From positions 1 through 13,881 of the forward strand of contig JAEZYO010000857.1 in the NCBI GenBank assembly GCA_023419055.1: a stretch of 13,881 bases of DNA. Direction: 5' to 3'. Below the pieces are notes generated by a model. It was not told the origin of the DNA. It did not search any database and worked only from the letters and a program-made list of their open reading frames with translations. Positions within the stretch are counted from its first letter, which is position 1. Each line of letters begins with the position of its first letter. The stretch is from Pseudomonadota bacterium (GTDB lineage Bacteria; Myxococcota; Polyangia; Polyangiales; Polyangiaceae). The position numbers were made by a program, and so were the translations under genes. Positions 5,926-13,114 of the stretch are shown here, piece by piece.

Positions 5926-7041
5926 CTAGCCTCCGCGTGCCCTCTTGGCCGCCTGGTGCACGGCGGCGGGTAGGTCGAAGCCGGACGACTGCAAGAGGGG
6001 CAGGCAGTCGGGAATGACACCGGTCGGCTCGAGCTCGAGACGAGTGCTGCCGTCACCGAGCCGAGTCGGAAGGGCGGCGAACAGGTCCTTCAAGCGGTAG
6101 CCGTGCGCCGGGTCGACGCCCGAGACCTCGGTGACGTGCGTCACGCCGCGCTTGCCGTCGCGCAAACGGGTCGTCTGGACGATGACGTCGACCGCGGACG
6201 CGAGCTGCGAACGCAGGGCGGACAGCGGGAGCTCGACCCCGCCCATCAGCGCCAGCGTCTCGAGCCGGTTCAGCGTGTCGATGGGGTAGCTCGCGTGGAC
6301 GGTGGTCAAGCAGCCGCCGTGGCCGGAGCTCATTGCTTGAATCAAGTCCAGCGCCTCACCGCCGCGGATCTCCCCGAGCACGATGCGATCAGGACGCATG
6401 CGCAGGGTTGCCTTGAAGAGATCCCGGATCGTGACGGCGCCCTTGCCGCGTGAGTCCGCTGGGCGCGTTTCCAGCTGCACGACGTGGTCCTGCTGGAGCT
6501 GCAGCTCGCGCGCGTCCTCGATGACGACGATGCGCTCACCAGCGGGGACGAGCGCCGAGAGTGCGTTCAGCAGCGACGTCTTTCCGCTACCGGTGCCTCC
6601 CGCGACCACGATGTTCTGCTTGCACGCAACGAGCGCGCGCAGCGTCTCCGCGGCGTCGGGCGTGAGCGCTCCGAGCTCGAGCAGCTTGCCGAGCGTCAGC
6701 CGGTCCTTGGAAAAGCGCCGGATCGCCACCGAGGGTCCGTCCGGCGAGATGGGCGGCAAGAGGGCCTGGACGCGCGAGCCGTCGGGCAAGCGCGCTTCGA
6801 GGATGGGGTGATCCTGATCGAAGGGGCGGCCGACGTACTGCGCGATCACGCGGAGGCCGGAGAGCAGCTTGTCGGCCGAGTCGAAGGTGACCTGCGTGCG
6901 CGCGAGCTGACCCCTACGTTCGACGAAGATCTCGCTCGGTCCGTTGATCATGACCTCCGTGACGGACTCGTCGTCGAGAAACGGCAGAACCGGCGCGAGA
7001 AAGCCACGTAGCGCGCCCTCGAACAGCTCCGCCGGGATCAC
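5926..7041 (-). CDS. cpaF: second CpaF/TadA-type secretion ATPase, compact form
   Basis: The protein has 371 residues and is a type II/IV secretion motor. It contains the N-terminal domain (VTEVMINGPSEIFVERRGQL, about 27-46), Walker A GGTGSGKT at 148-155, an Asp-box (VVIEDARELQLQQ, about 172-184), the Walker B/Glu region MRPDRIVLGEIRGGEALDL (215-233) and the His box GCLTTVHASYP (243-253). All catalytic motifs are intact. Compared with the upstream CpaF of this operon it lacks both the FHA domain and the roughly 75-residue helical bundle that normally precedes the N-terminal domain. It should hydrolyse ATP as a hexamer at the inner membrane, acting on TadB/TadC or another platform. The start is GTG 7041, overlapping the preceding TGA (GTGA), with a strong GAGGAGG 7 bp upstream. 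It lies between the TPR lipoprotein and the long-linker FHA-like protein. Confidence 0.95.
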   Translation of the reverse strand: MIPAELFEGALRGFLAPVLPFLDDESVTEVMINGPSEIFVERRGQLARTQVTFDSADKLLSGLRVIAQYVGRPFDQDHPILEARLPDGSRVQALLPPISPDGPSVAIRRFSKDRLTLGKLLELGALTPDAAETLRALVACKQNIVVAGGTGSGKTSLLNALSALVPAGERIVVIEDARELQLQQDHVVQLETRPADSRGKGAVTIRDLFKATLRMRPDRIVLGEIRGGEALDLIQAMSSGHGGCLTTVHASYPIDTLNRLETLALMGGVELPLSALRSQLASAVDVIVQTTRLRDGKRGVTHVTEVSGVDPAHGYRLKDLFAALPTRLGDGSTRLELEPTGVIPDCLPLLQSSGFDLPAAVHQAAKRARGG

Positions 7042-7628
7042 GGCAGCGCCTCCTCGCGGCGCTCCGCCTTGATGGCGAGCTCCGACAACCTGCTGCGCAC
7101 CTCCGCGGAGCGCTCACCGCGCGGAGCGAGGTCCAAGTAGGCGAGGAAGTGTTCGCGCGCTCGCTCGCCGTCCGAGTCCGCGGCGAGCACTCCGGAGAGA
7201 TAGTGGGCGTCGGCGTCCCCCGCGTGTGCCGCGAGGAGCTGTTCGAGCTCGAGCTCGGCCTGGTCGCGCTGACCCAGGCTCACGTACAGGGTCGCGACGA
7301 GGTAGCGCAGCCGCCGGTGCTCGGGGTGCTCGCGGAGGTAGGCTTCGGCGTGGTCCAGCGCGGCCCGCAGGCGTGACCCTTCGAGGCAGGCGCGCAATAG
7401 CAGCGGCAGCGCCTGCTCGCGCGGGTAGCCGCTCTGTACCGCGAGCGTCAGGTACTGCTCGGCGCGCACGGAGTCACCGCGTTCGGTGGCACGGCGTCCC
7501 TCCTCGAACAGCTCGGCTCCCGGAGCGGTCGCCCGCGGTCCGGCGGCCGGAGGAGGCTCACTGACCGTACCGCTGCAGCCCAGGGCCGCGAGCACCAGCG
7601 TGGACGCGATGAAACAGCGAAGGCGCAT
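7038..7628 (-). CDS. TadD-like TPR lipoprotein
   Basis: The protein has 196 residues. The signal peptide MRLRCFIASTLVLAALG ends at lipobox Cys18 (ALGC) with Ser at +2, suggesting an outer-membrane lipoprotein. After a Pro-rich spacer (about 21-38), TPR-like helices run from about 39 to 190. Recognisable units are AELFEEGRRATERGDSVRAE (38-57), RLRYLVATLYVSLGQRDQAE (106-125) and AHYLSGVLAA...AREHFLAYLDLAP (141-169). Tad loci usually contain tadD, a TPR lipoprotein thought to help secretin localisation, and this gene fits in type and context. The ATG at 7628 is chosen because it starts the lipoprotein signal; the frame stays open upstream but that part overlaps the previous gene and has no signal. 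Its stop overlaps the second cpaF start. A 62-bp gap precedes it, the longest inside the Tad cluster. Confidence 0.88.
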   Translation of the reverse strand: MRLRCFIASTLVLAALGCSGTVSEPPPAAGPRATAPGAELFEEGRRATERGDSVRAEQYLTLAVQSGYPREQALPLLLRACLEGSRLRAALDHAEAYLREHPEHRRLRYLVATLYVSLGQRDQAELELEQLLAAHAGDADAHYLSGVLAADSDGERAREHFLAYLDLAPRGERSAEVRSRLSELAIKAERREEALP

Positions 7629-7637
7629 GCTTCTACT

Positions 7638-7652
7638 CGGCCCGGCGGGCCG
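7638..7652. promoter_or_regulatory. GC-rich hairpin just upstream of the TadD-like start
   Basis: CGGCCC-GGC-GGGCCG is a perfect 6-bp stem with a 3-base loop, ending 9 bp before the start codon of the lipoprotein gene, inside the 62-bp gap (7629-7690). No T-run follows in the direction of transcription, so it is not a canonical intrinsic terminator. It could limit ribosome access, stabilise a processed mRNA end or simply be a chance GC palindrome. The rest of the gap shows no recognisable promoter. Confidence 0.35.
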
Positions 7653-7690
7653 AAACGTTGCCTCCCGAGCCTCGATTTCGCGCCGAGCGC

Positions 7691-8530
7691 TCAAGATCCC
7701 CGCTTCTTTCGTTCGAGCTTGCGACGGAGCTCGCTCAGCCATTCGGTGTAGGGAGAGCTCGGGCGCGCGGCGAGCAACGCCTCGATTTCCCGGACCGCAG
7801 CGAGCGCGTTCTCCGAGCGCTGTTCGGTGAGGGCGAGGCGCAGGCGGAGCCGAGCCGACGCGTAGTCCTCGTTCAGGCGTTCGCCCCACTTGTGATACGC
7901 AGAGTCCACGCGCGCGGACTCCGAGGCCAGACCCGCGGCGCGAAAGCACGCGCTCGACTCCGCGAGCAGATCCAGGGCCTCCACGCCTTCACGGGTGACG
8001 AAGGCCGAGCGCTGCATCTTGGCGTGAGCCGCCCGCTCGGCCTCCTTTGCTCGAGGTTCCGCGCGCGCGGGCTCCTGCTCGCGGCACGCTGGAGGCGGGC
8101 CGGCGAGCGGCGGCGCTTCGACGCTGTCGGTCGGGTCGATCTCGGGCTCGCCGTCCGCGAACGCTGCCATCCCGATCAAGAGCAGGAGCACCGGCGCGAG
8201 CAGCAGAAGCGCGCTGGATCGGCCGCCTTCGGCGCCACGCGAGAGGAACCCGAGCCGCAGGTTCCCGACGTAGGCCTCGTCACCCCAGGGGACGAGCGCC
8301 GCTCGCAGCTCCTGTCCGCGGAAAACCAGCGCCCCGGGCGCGTGGTTCCCGACGGCCACCGTCACGCCTTCCTCGCTCGGCGTGAGCAGTAAATGCCGTT
8401 CGAGCAGGCCCGAGCTCTCCGGGACGCGCAGATCGGACCCCGGACCCGAGCCGAGTGTCACCGCGGCGGCGGGCAGCTGAAGCTCGACCGGCTGCGCGCC
8501 ACGCACCTGTAGTTCCAGGAATTTCGCCAT
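7691..8530 (-). CDS. FHA-like / single TM / periplasmic helical protein of the Tad cluster
   Basis: The protein has 279 residues. Residues about 3-96 look like an FHA domain: VTLGSGPGSDLRVPESSGLLERHLLL, then VGNHAPGALVF. The canonical Gly-Arg is Gly27-Ser28, Ser-Arg-x-His is reduced to LERH, and the Asn-Gly is missing, so classical phosphothreonine recognition is unlikely. A membrane helix lies at about 106-124 (SSALLLLAPVLLLLIGMAAF), with the preceding Arg residues predicting a cytoplasmic N-terminus. The periplasmic part (125-279) has a Pro-rich spacer with Cys149, then TPR-like helices with Cys195 and a basic C-terminus (RKLERKKRGS). The start ATG 8530 is 1 bp after the tadC stop; an AAGGGA lies rather far upstream. 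The order FHA-like domain, membrane helix, helical repeat is the same as in the protein at 4408-5922, suggesting the two are paralogues. It probably connects the cytoplasmic motor to periplasmic parts. Confidence 0.85.
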   Translation of the reverse strand: MAKFLELQVRGAQPVELQLPAAAVTLGSGPGSDLRVPESSGLLERHLLLTPSEEGVTVAVGNHAPGALVFRGQELRAALVPWGDEAYVGNLRLGFLSRGAEGGRSSALLLLAPVLLLLIGMAAFADGEPEIDPTDSVEAPPLAGPPPACREQEPARAEPRAKEAERAAHAKMQRSAFVTREGVEALDLLAESSACFRAAGLASESARVDSAYHKWGERLNEDYASARLRLRLALTEQRSENALAAVREIEALLAARPSSPYTEWLSELRRKLERKKRGS

Positions 8531-8531
8531 C

Positions 8532-9422
8532 TCAGAAACCGATTCCCTTCACGAAGAACGGACCCATCAGAAGGACCAAGATGCAGCAGACGAGCAGCAA
8601 CATCGGCAGGATCATCAGGACTCCCGCCCTCGCCGCGGCCTCTTCGGCCGCGACGCTGCGACGCAGGTTGAGCACGCGACCTTGCACCTGAATGACCTTT
8701 GCCAGCGGGTTGCCTCGCTGCTCGGCCTGGATCACCGCGTTCACGAAGTCGCGCACGGCTTGGGACGGCACACGATCCGCGAAGTTTTGCAGCGCTTCGC
8801 GGCGCGTGCGTCCGAGATCGAGCTCCTCCAGGATCAGGGAGAGCTCTCGCGTCAGCGGGTCACGCTCGCCGGCGCGCGGGGCCGCGAGCAACCTGAGCGC
8901 CCCCGGAAAGTCGAGGCCTGCGCCCATGCACATGGCGGCGATTTCGATCGCGTGCGGCAAGCCGCGCGTGATGCGCTTGATACGGCTCCGCACCACCTCC
9001 TGTACCTGGACTGCGGGCAACACGAAGCCGAGCGCTGCGGCGGGGATGGCGAGCACGCGGCTCGCGTCGGCGTACGGAGCCACGAGCAAGGTGAGGCCGC
9101 CGAGCGTGACCGCCGCCAGCAAGGAGAGGGCGCTGAGCTCGTCGGGGGTGAGCCCCAAGCAATGATCTGCCCGGCGCAAGTCGCGCTCCTGTCGCTCGCG
9201 CAGCTTCGAGAGCGGAAGGAGCGCCACGACGCCTGCCAAGAAGCGGATGCAGGGTTCCGCGCTCGAGAAGAAGCCGGCAGCTTCGAGCGCGCGCCGTCGC
9301 TCGGCGCCCCGGTGACCGAGGCGCGGGCTCGGTGGGACGGGGACGCCCGACAGCAGCAGTATGAGCCCGAAAGAGGCCACGCCCATGCAGGCGATGCTCG
9401 CGATCTTGAAGCCGAGAGTCAT
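8532..9422 (-). CDS. tadC: TadC-like inner-membrane platform protein
   Basis: The protein has 296 residues, the usual TadC size, and is a T2SSF (GspF-like) membrane protein of Tad pilus machines. Membrane helices are at about 5-27, 96-115, 121-141 and 267-288. The cytoplasmic T2SSF domain spans about 150-260 and includes GLPHAIEIAAMCMGAGLDFP (154-173), LILEELDLGRTRREALQNFA (196-215) and QAEQRGNPLAKVIQVQGRV (232-250), all typical for TadC. It forms the platform with TadB, through which CpaF acts on pilin subunits. ATG 9422 has GAGGT 5 bp upstream. It is 7 bp after the tadB stop and 1 bp before the FHA-like gene, so it sits firmly in the operon. Confidence 0.95.
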   Translation of the reverse strand: MTLGFKIASIACMGVASFGLILLLSGVPVPPSPRLGHRGAERRRALEAAGFFSSAEPCIRFLAGVVALLPLSKLRERQERDLRRADHCLGLTPDELSALSLLAAVTLGGLTLLVAPYADASRVLAIPAAALGFVLPAVQVQEVVRSRIKRITRGLPHAIEIAAMCMGAGLDFPGALRLLAAPRAGERDPLTRELSLILEELDLGRTRREALQNFADRVPSQAVRDFVNAVIQAEQRGNPLAKVIQVQGRVLNLRRSVAAEEAAARAGVLMILPMLLLVCCILVLLMGPFFVKGIGF

Positions 9423-9429
9423 GTTTACC

Positions 9430-10290
9430 TCACACGTCCACCGCGAGGATCTTCCGCGCCATCAGGATGGCGACCGCCCAGAGCGCGGTGGCGCCCGCCA
9501 CGACGAGGTTGCCGAGAAAGCTCTGCGCGAGCGGGGCGAAGAAGAGCGGATCCATCGCGTGCACGCCGAGGACGAGCGGTGCTGGAATCAAGCCGATCAC
9601 GAAGGCCTGCGCCTTGCCCTCCGCGGTCTTGGTCCGCACCACGCCTTCGAGGCGAGCGAGCTCGCGCAGCGCGGCGGCTGCGCTCTCCAACATCTCCGGC
9701 AGATTGCCGCCCGTCTTTCGCGCTACCTTGAGCGCCAGCACGGCGCCTGCGAGCGTGCTCGAGGAGACGCGCGTCGAGAGATTGTCGAGCGCCCGGTCGA
9801 GCGGGGTCCCGAGCTCGTACTCCTTGACCAGAAGGTCGATTTCCTCGCTCATCGGGGCCTGCATCAGCGAGCTCGAGGAGGCGATCGCGTCCCCGAGCGA
9901 GGGGCTCGCTTTCAGGGCGTTGGCGATGGCGTTGAGCCAGGGCTCGATCTGCTCCTCCAGGCGGGCCACTCGGCGGGCGACGCTCCGCTCGATCCAGAGC
10001 TTCGGTCCCACTGCCGCGGCCGGAAGGAACAGGAAGAGCGGCCACTCCCCGAGGATCAAGCCGCCCGCGCTGCACGCCGCGCCGAGCGCCAGCTGGAGCG
10101 CGACGACGCGGTTGCCGCGGACGCTCGCTCGCAGGAACGCGAGCCTTCGGTCGAGCTCGCTCGTGTACGAGCGCAAAGCGACGCTCCCCGGACTCTCCGG
10201 GGTGCCGAAACCCGCGAGCAGAGAGAGCATCAGAGTGAGCACCACCCCGACCACCACTCCGCGCCCGAGCCAGAACGTCTCTCCCGTCAC
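9430..10290 (-). CDS. tadB: TadB-like inner-membrane platform protein
   Basis: The protein has 286 residues with the TadB layout. An N-terminal membrane helix lies at about 10-27, a hydrophobic hairpin at 62-98, the cytoplasmic T2SSF domain at about 113-215 and two C-terminal helices at about 228-248 and 257-279. Diagnostic T2SSF segments are LEEQIEPWLNAIANALKASP (111-130), LLVKEYELGTPLDRALDNL (153-171) and ALKVARKTGGNLPEMLES (186-203). The start is GTG 10290, overlapping the cpaF TGA (GTGA), with GGAGAG about 5 bp upstream; the open frame continues upstream only because it overlaps cpaF in another frame. TadB and TadC assemble as the membrane platform for the CpaF motor. Confidence 0.95.
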   Translation of the reverse strand: MTGETFWLGRGVVVGVVLTLMLSLLAGFGTPESPGSVALRSYTSELDRRLAFLRASVRGNRVVALQLALGAACSAGGLILGEWPLFLFLPAAAVGPKLWIERSVARRVARLEEQIEPWLNAIANALKASPSLGDAIASSSSLMQAPMSEEIDLLVKEYELGTPLDRALDNLSTRVSSSTLAGAVLALKVARKTGGNLPEMLESAAAALRELARLEGVVRTKTAEGKAQAFVIGLIPAPLVLGVHAMDPLFFAPLAQSFLGNLVVAGATALWAVAILMARKILAVDV

Positions 10291-11939
10291 AGCGGCTCTC
10301 CATCCGTGAGAAGTCCGTGGGTCACGAACTGATCCAGGAACGAGGGTAGGTAGCCCGTCGCCGTAAACTCGCCCTCGACCTTGCCGTCGGAGAGCGTCCG
10401 TCGAACCTCGAAGCCGAAGATTTCGCGGTAATCGACCTCGCCTTCGTCGCTCATCCCGACGATCTCGGTCACGCTCGTCACACGCCGCGAGCCGTCGGAA
10501 AAGCGACTCTGCTGGACGATCAGGTGGATGCTGGAGGCGATTTGTTGGCGGATCGCCCGCACAGGGAGGTCGAGCCCCGCCATCAGGCACAAGGTCTCGA
10601 GGCGCGCGATCGCCTCCTTCGGGCTGTTCGCGTGGGTCGTGGTCATGGAACCTTCGTGCCCGGTGTTCATGGCTTGCAGCATGTCGATGGCTTCCCCACC
10701 GCGGCACTCACCGACCACGATGCGATCGGGGCGCATGCGGAGCGCGTTCTTGACGAGGTCGCGGATCGAATACTCGCCCTTGCCCTCGAGGTTCGGGGGC
10801 CGCGCCTCGAGCGAGACCACGTGCGGCTGGGCGAGCTGAAGCTCGGCCGCGTCCTCGACCGTGACGACGCGCTCGTGGGCGGGAATCGCGCCCGAGAGGA
10901 CATTGAGGAGCGTGGTCTTGCCGCTCCCCGTGCCGCCGGAGATGACGACGTTCTTCTTCACCTTGACGGCGCGCTCGAGGAACCGCGCCATTTCCTTGGA
11001 TACCGACGCGAAGCCGAGCAGGTCGCTCATGCGCAGGGGATCCTTGGCAAACTTGCGGATCGTGATGCAGGGGCCACGGAGCGCGAGCGGAGGAATCACC
11101 GCGTTCACCCGCGAGCCGTCACGCAACCGCGCGTCCACCAGCGGGGTCGACTCGTCGATGCGCCGCCCGAGGGGCGTGACGATGCGCTCGATGGCGGCGC
11201 GCACCGAGTCGTCGTCCGTGAACTTGAGGCTCGTGAGCTGCATCTTGCCGCGGCGCTCGACGAAGATGGTGTGAGGATCGACGACCATGATCTCGTTGAC
11301 GTCGGGATCCGAGAGCAGTTGCTCGAGCGGACCCAGACCGAGGGCCTCGTCCGCGAGCTCCCGCACGAGTTGCTCGCGCGCCTCCACGCCGAGCGACGCG
11401 CCTTCGTGCTCGGTGACGATGCGGCGCAGAGCCGCCGTGACCTTGGGGCGCATGGCCTCCGGATCGAGCGCCGCGCGATCCAAAGAGGGCAGGTCGAGGT
11501 TCTCGAGCAGGCGCCGGTGCAGGTTGCGCCGAGCGTCGACGCCGGGGAGCGCCCCCGAGCTCGAAGCGAGCGCCTCCGGTGGTGTCGTGGCTTTGGGGGT
11601 CGCCTCCGGAGCCTTGACGGCCGGAGAAGGTCGGGCGAGCGAGCGGACGCGAACCAGGCACGGGCCGACTTGAAGGAGCGCTTCTTCACCCGAGACCACC
11701 CGCGCGCTCCGGTGCAGCAAAAGCTCGTTCACGAGCGAGCCGTTCGACGAGGCGTCGGTCACCAGAATCCCGTTCTCGACGAGCTCCACGCCGATGTGGC
11801 GTCGAGAGACGCTCGGCATTCCGAGCACGATCTCGCACGACTTGTCGCGCCCGAACCAGAACGGACCCTCGCCGCTCAAGCTGATGCGTTCGTGGACCCC
11901 AGGACCTTCGATCTCGACATCGAGCCGTGGGCCGCTCAT
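10287..11939 (-). CDS. cpaF: FHA-domain CpaF/TadA secretion ATPase
   Basis: The protein has 550 residues, longer than a plain CpaF because of an N-terminal FHA domain at about 5-97. That domain keeps the canonical phosphothreonine-binding set: Gly30-Arg31 ([13 protein letters not shown]), Ser45-Arg-Arg-His48 ([10 protein letters not shown]) and Asn66-Gly67 (SSNGSLVNE). A Pro/Ala linker (about 100-132) follows, then the helical bundle usual for CpaF (about 135-208), the N-terminal domain ([20 protein letters not shown], 214-233) and the ATPase core. The core has Walker A GGTGSGKT at 335-342, [14 protein letters not shown] (358-371), [20 protein letters not shown] (402-421) and [10 protein letters not shown] (431-440). 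It powers pilus dynamics, and the FHA domain suggests control by a Ser/Thr kinase; no kinase is in the window. ATG 11939 overlaps the cpaC stop and has GAGGGG upstream. Confidence 0.96.
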   Translation of the reverse strand: MSGPRLDVEIEGPGVHERISLSGEGPFWFGRDKSCEIVLGMPSVSRRHIGVELVENGILVTDASSNGSLVNELLLHRSARVVSGEEALLQVGPCLVRVRSLARPSPAVKAPEATPKATTPPEALASSSGALPGVDARRNLHRRLLENLDLPSLDRAALDPEAMRPKVTAALRRIVTEHEGASLGVEAREQLVRELADEALGLGPLEQLLSDPDVNEIMVVDPHTIFVERRGKMQLTSLKFTDDDSVRAAIERIVTPLGRRIDESTPLVDARLRDGSRVNAVIPPLALRGPCITIRKFAKDPLRMSDLLGFASVSKEMARFLERAVKVKKNVVISGGTGSGKTTLLNVLSGAIPAHERVVTVEDAAELQLAQPHVVSLEARPPNLEGKGEYSIRDLVKNALRMRPDRIVVGECRGGEAIDMLQAMNTGHEGSMTTTHANSPKEAIARLETLCLMAGLDLPVRAIRQQIASSIHLIVQQSRFSDGSRRVTSVTEIVGMSDEGEVDYREIFGFEVRRTLSDGKVEGEFTATGYLPSFLDQFVTHGLLTDGEPL

Positions 11940-13114
11940 CGTTGCCCCTCGGGCGACGGCGCGGCTTTGGGGCTCGCCTTGGTCTTGGCGGGCGGCATGA
12001 AGTCCACCTCGTCGATGTCTCCCGAGTACTCGGCGTAGCTCGCGAGCGCGGCCTCGAGTCGCTCGCGATTTTCCATCGAGACCGCGTCCACCACCGAAGG
12101 AATGATCACGACCACGTTCTCGGTTTCTTCTTCTGCGTGAGCGTGGCTCCCGAAGAACACGCCGAGGACGGGGATCTGGCTCAGGCCGGGCAACCCCGCC
12201 TTCGCGTTGCGCTCGCTCTTCGCCGTGAGGCCGGCGAGCACCAGGGACTGACCGAGCTCGAGGTTGACGATCGTGTCGAGCTGAGCGGTCACACGCCCTG
12301 GGATCCCCGTCCCCCGGTCGCTCTCGAGCTCCGAAATGTCGGCGTGGACCTTGAGCTCGATACGCCCGGTGCGCGAGTCGTACCGGGGCTCGACCGCGAT
12401 CTCGGAGCCGAACTGGATCTTTTGAACGCCGGTGGTGAACGCGGTCTGAACGGCGATGTTGACCTCGCCCCCGCCCGCGAACGTCGCCTTCTCGCCGTTC
12501 GCCGTGACCACCGCGGCCTGACGCATCACCTTCGCCCACCCCGTCGCCTGCGCCATGTCGAGGCGAGGCAGCGGTTGATTGGCGATCACGGCCGTGGCGC
12601 TGTCGAGCGCTCCCGCTTTCACGTCGAACGCGGCGTTGAAAGTAGGCGCGATGCTCCCCGGAAAGCCGATGCCGATTTGATGCGAGTAGCTCTTCGAGAC
12701 TTGCACGAAGTAGAAGTCGAGTCGGACGTTGTCGCGGGCCTCGACGGTGTCCGCGTCGACGGCGCCCTTCCGCTCGGGATCGGTCACCGTGATCTTCACG
12801 TGTCGCTCCGTGCCATCCATCATCAGGAGCAGCAGCGTCGTTGCGCCGGGCTTGAGCGCGACGATCACGAACTGGGAGGAGTCGCGCGTGAGCCTGACGT
12901 CGACGATGCCGCGCACCCCTTCCGAGTAGCTGCGGACGTTGTCGCTCGGGATGACGCTCTGCTCGCCGATGCGGAGCTCGATCACCTCGGTGGCGGCGAG
13001 CGCGGGCGCGGTGGCGCCGGTCTTGGGCGAGCCGTTCGACTGCGCGAAGGCGGGGGAGGTGAGCGCGGTCGCGAGCAGGAGCGCGCGAGCGCGGCGCAAG
13101 GTTTCAGCGGACAT
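11936..13114 (-). CDS. cpaC: CpaC/RcpA-type outer-membrane secretin
   Basis: The protein has 392 residues, at the short end for CpaC. A Sec signal peptide (MSAETLRRARALLLATALTS, probable cleavage after AFA at 24) is followed by the pilus-assembly N-terminal domain at about 43-112 (VIELRIGEQSVIPSDNVRSY). The secretin domain spans about 225-343: VQKIQFGSEIAVEPRYD, the VTAQLDTIVNLELGQSLVLA hairpin and LPGLSQIPVLGVFFGS (308-323), the classic secretin signature, then ENVVVIIPSVVD. No separate BON domain is obvious between them. The C-terminal tail (about 346-392) is polar. It multimerises to form the outer-membrane channel for the pilus. ATG 13114 overlaps the end of cpaB by 11 bp and has AAGGAGAG 8 bp upstream; its stop overlaps the FHA-cpaF start. 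Confidence 0.96.
   Translation of the reverse strand: MSAETLRRARALLLATALTSPAFAQSNGSPKTGATAPALAATEVIELRIGEQSVIPSDNVRSYSEGVRGIVDVRLTRDSSQFVIVALKPGATTLLLLMMDGTERHVKITVTDPERKGAVDADTVEARDNVRLDFYFVQVSKSYSHQIGIGFPGSIAPTFNAAFDVKAGALDSATAVIANQPLPRLDMAQATGWAKVMRQAAVVTANGEKATFAGGGEVNIAVQTAFTTGVQKIQFGSEIAVEPRYDSRTGRIELKVHADISELESDRGTGIPGRVTAQLDTIVNLELGQSLVLAGLTAKSERNAKAGLPGLSQIPVLGVFFGSHAHAEEETENVVVIIPSVVDAVSMENRERLEAALASYAEYSGDIDEVDFMPPAKTKASPKAAPSPEGQR

Noticed and set aside
7638..7652. Hairpin considered as an intrinsic terminator splitting the Tad operon
   Set aside because: No T-run follows the stem in the transcribed direction; it is kept only as a possible regulatory hairpin.
10291..10707. Upstream extension of the tadB frame into cpaF
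   Set aside because: The overlap with the well-supported C-terminal part of CpaF and the GTGA junction with a ribosome-binding site support GTG 10290.
10524..12038. Plus-strand frame of about 504 residues opposite the FHA-CpaF gene
   Set aside because: The minus strand encodes a full canonical CpaF; the plus-strand product has a His/Arg/Asp-rich composition without domains.
11940..12539. Upstream extension of the FHA-CpaF frame into cpaC
   Set aside because: The added part is Arg/Gly-rich and antisense to nothing but overlaps cpaC in another frame; the FHA domain starts right after ATG 11939, which has a GAGGGG ribosome-binding site.
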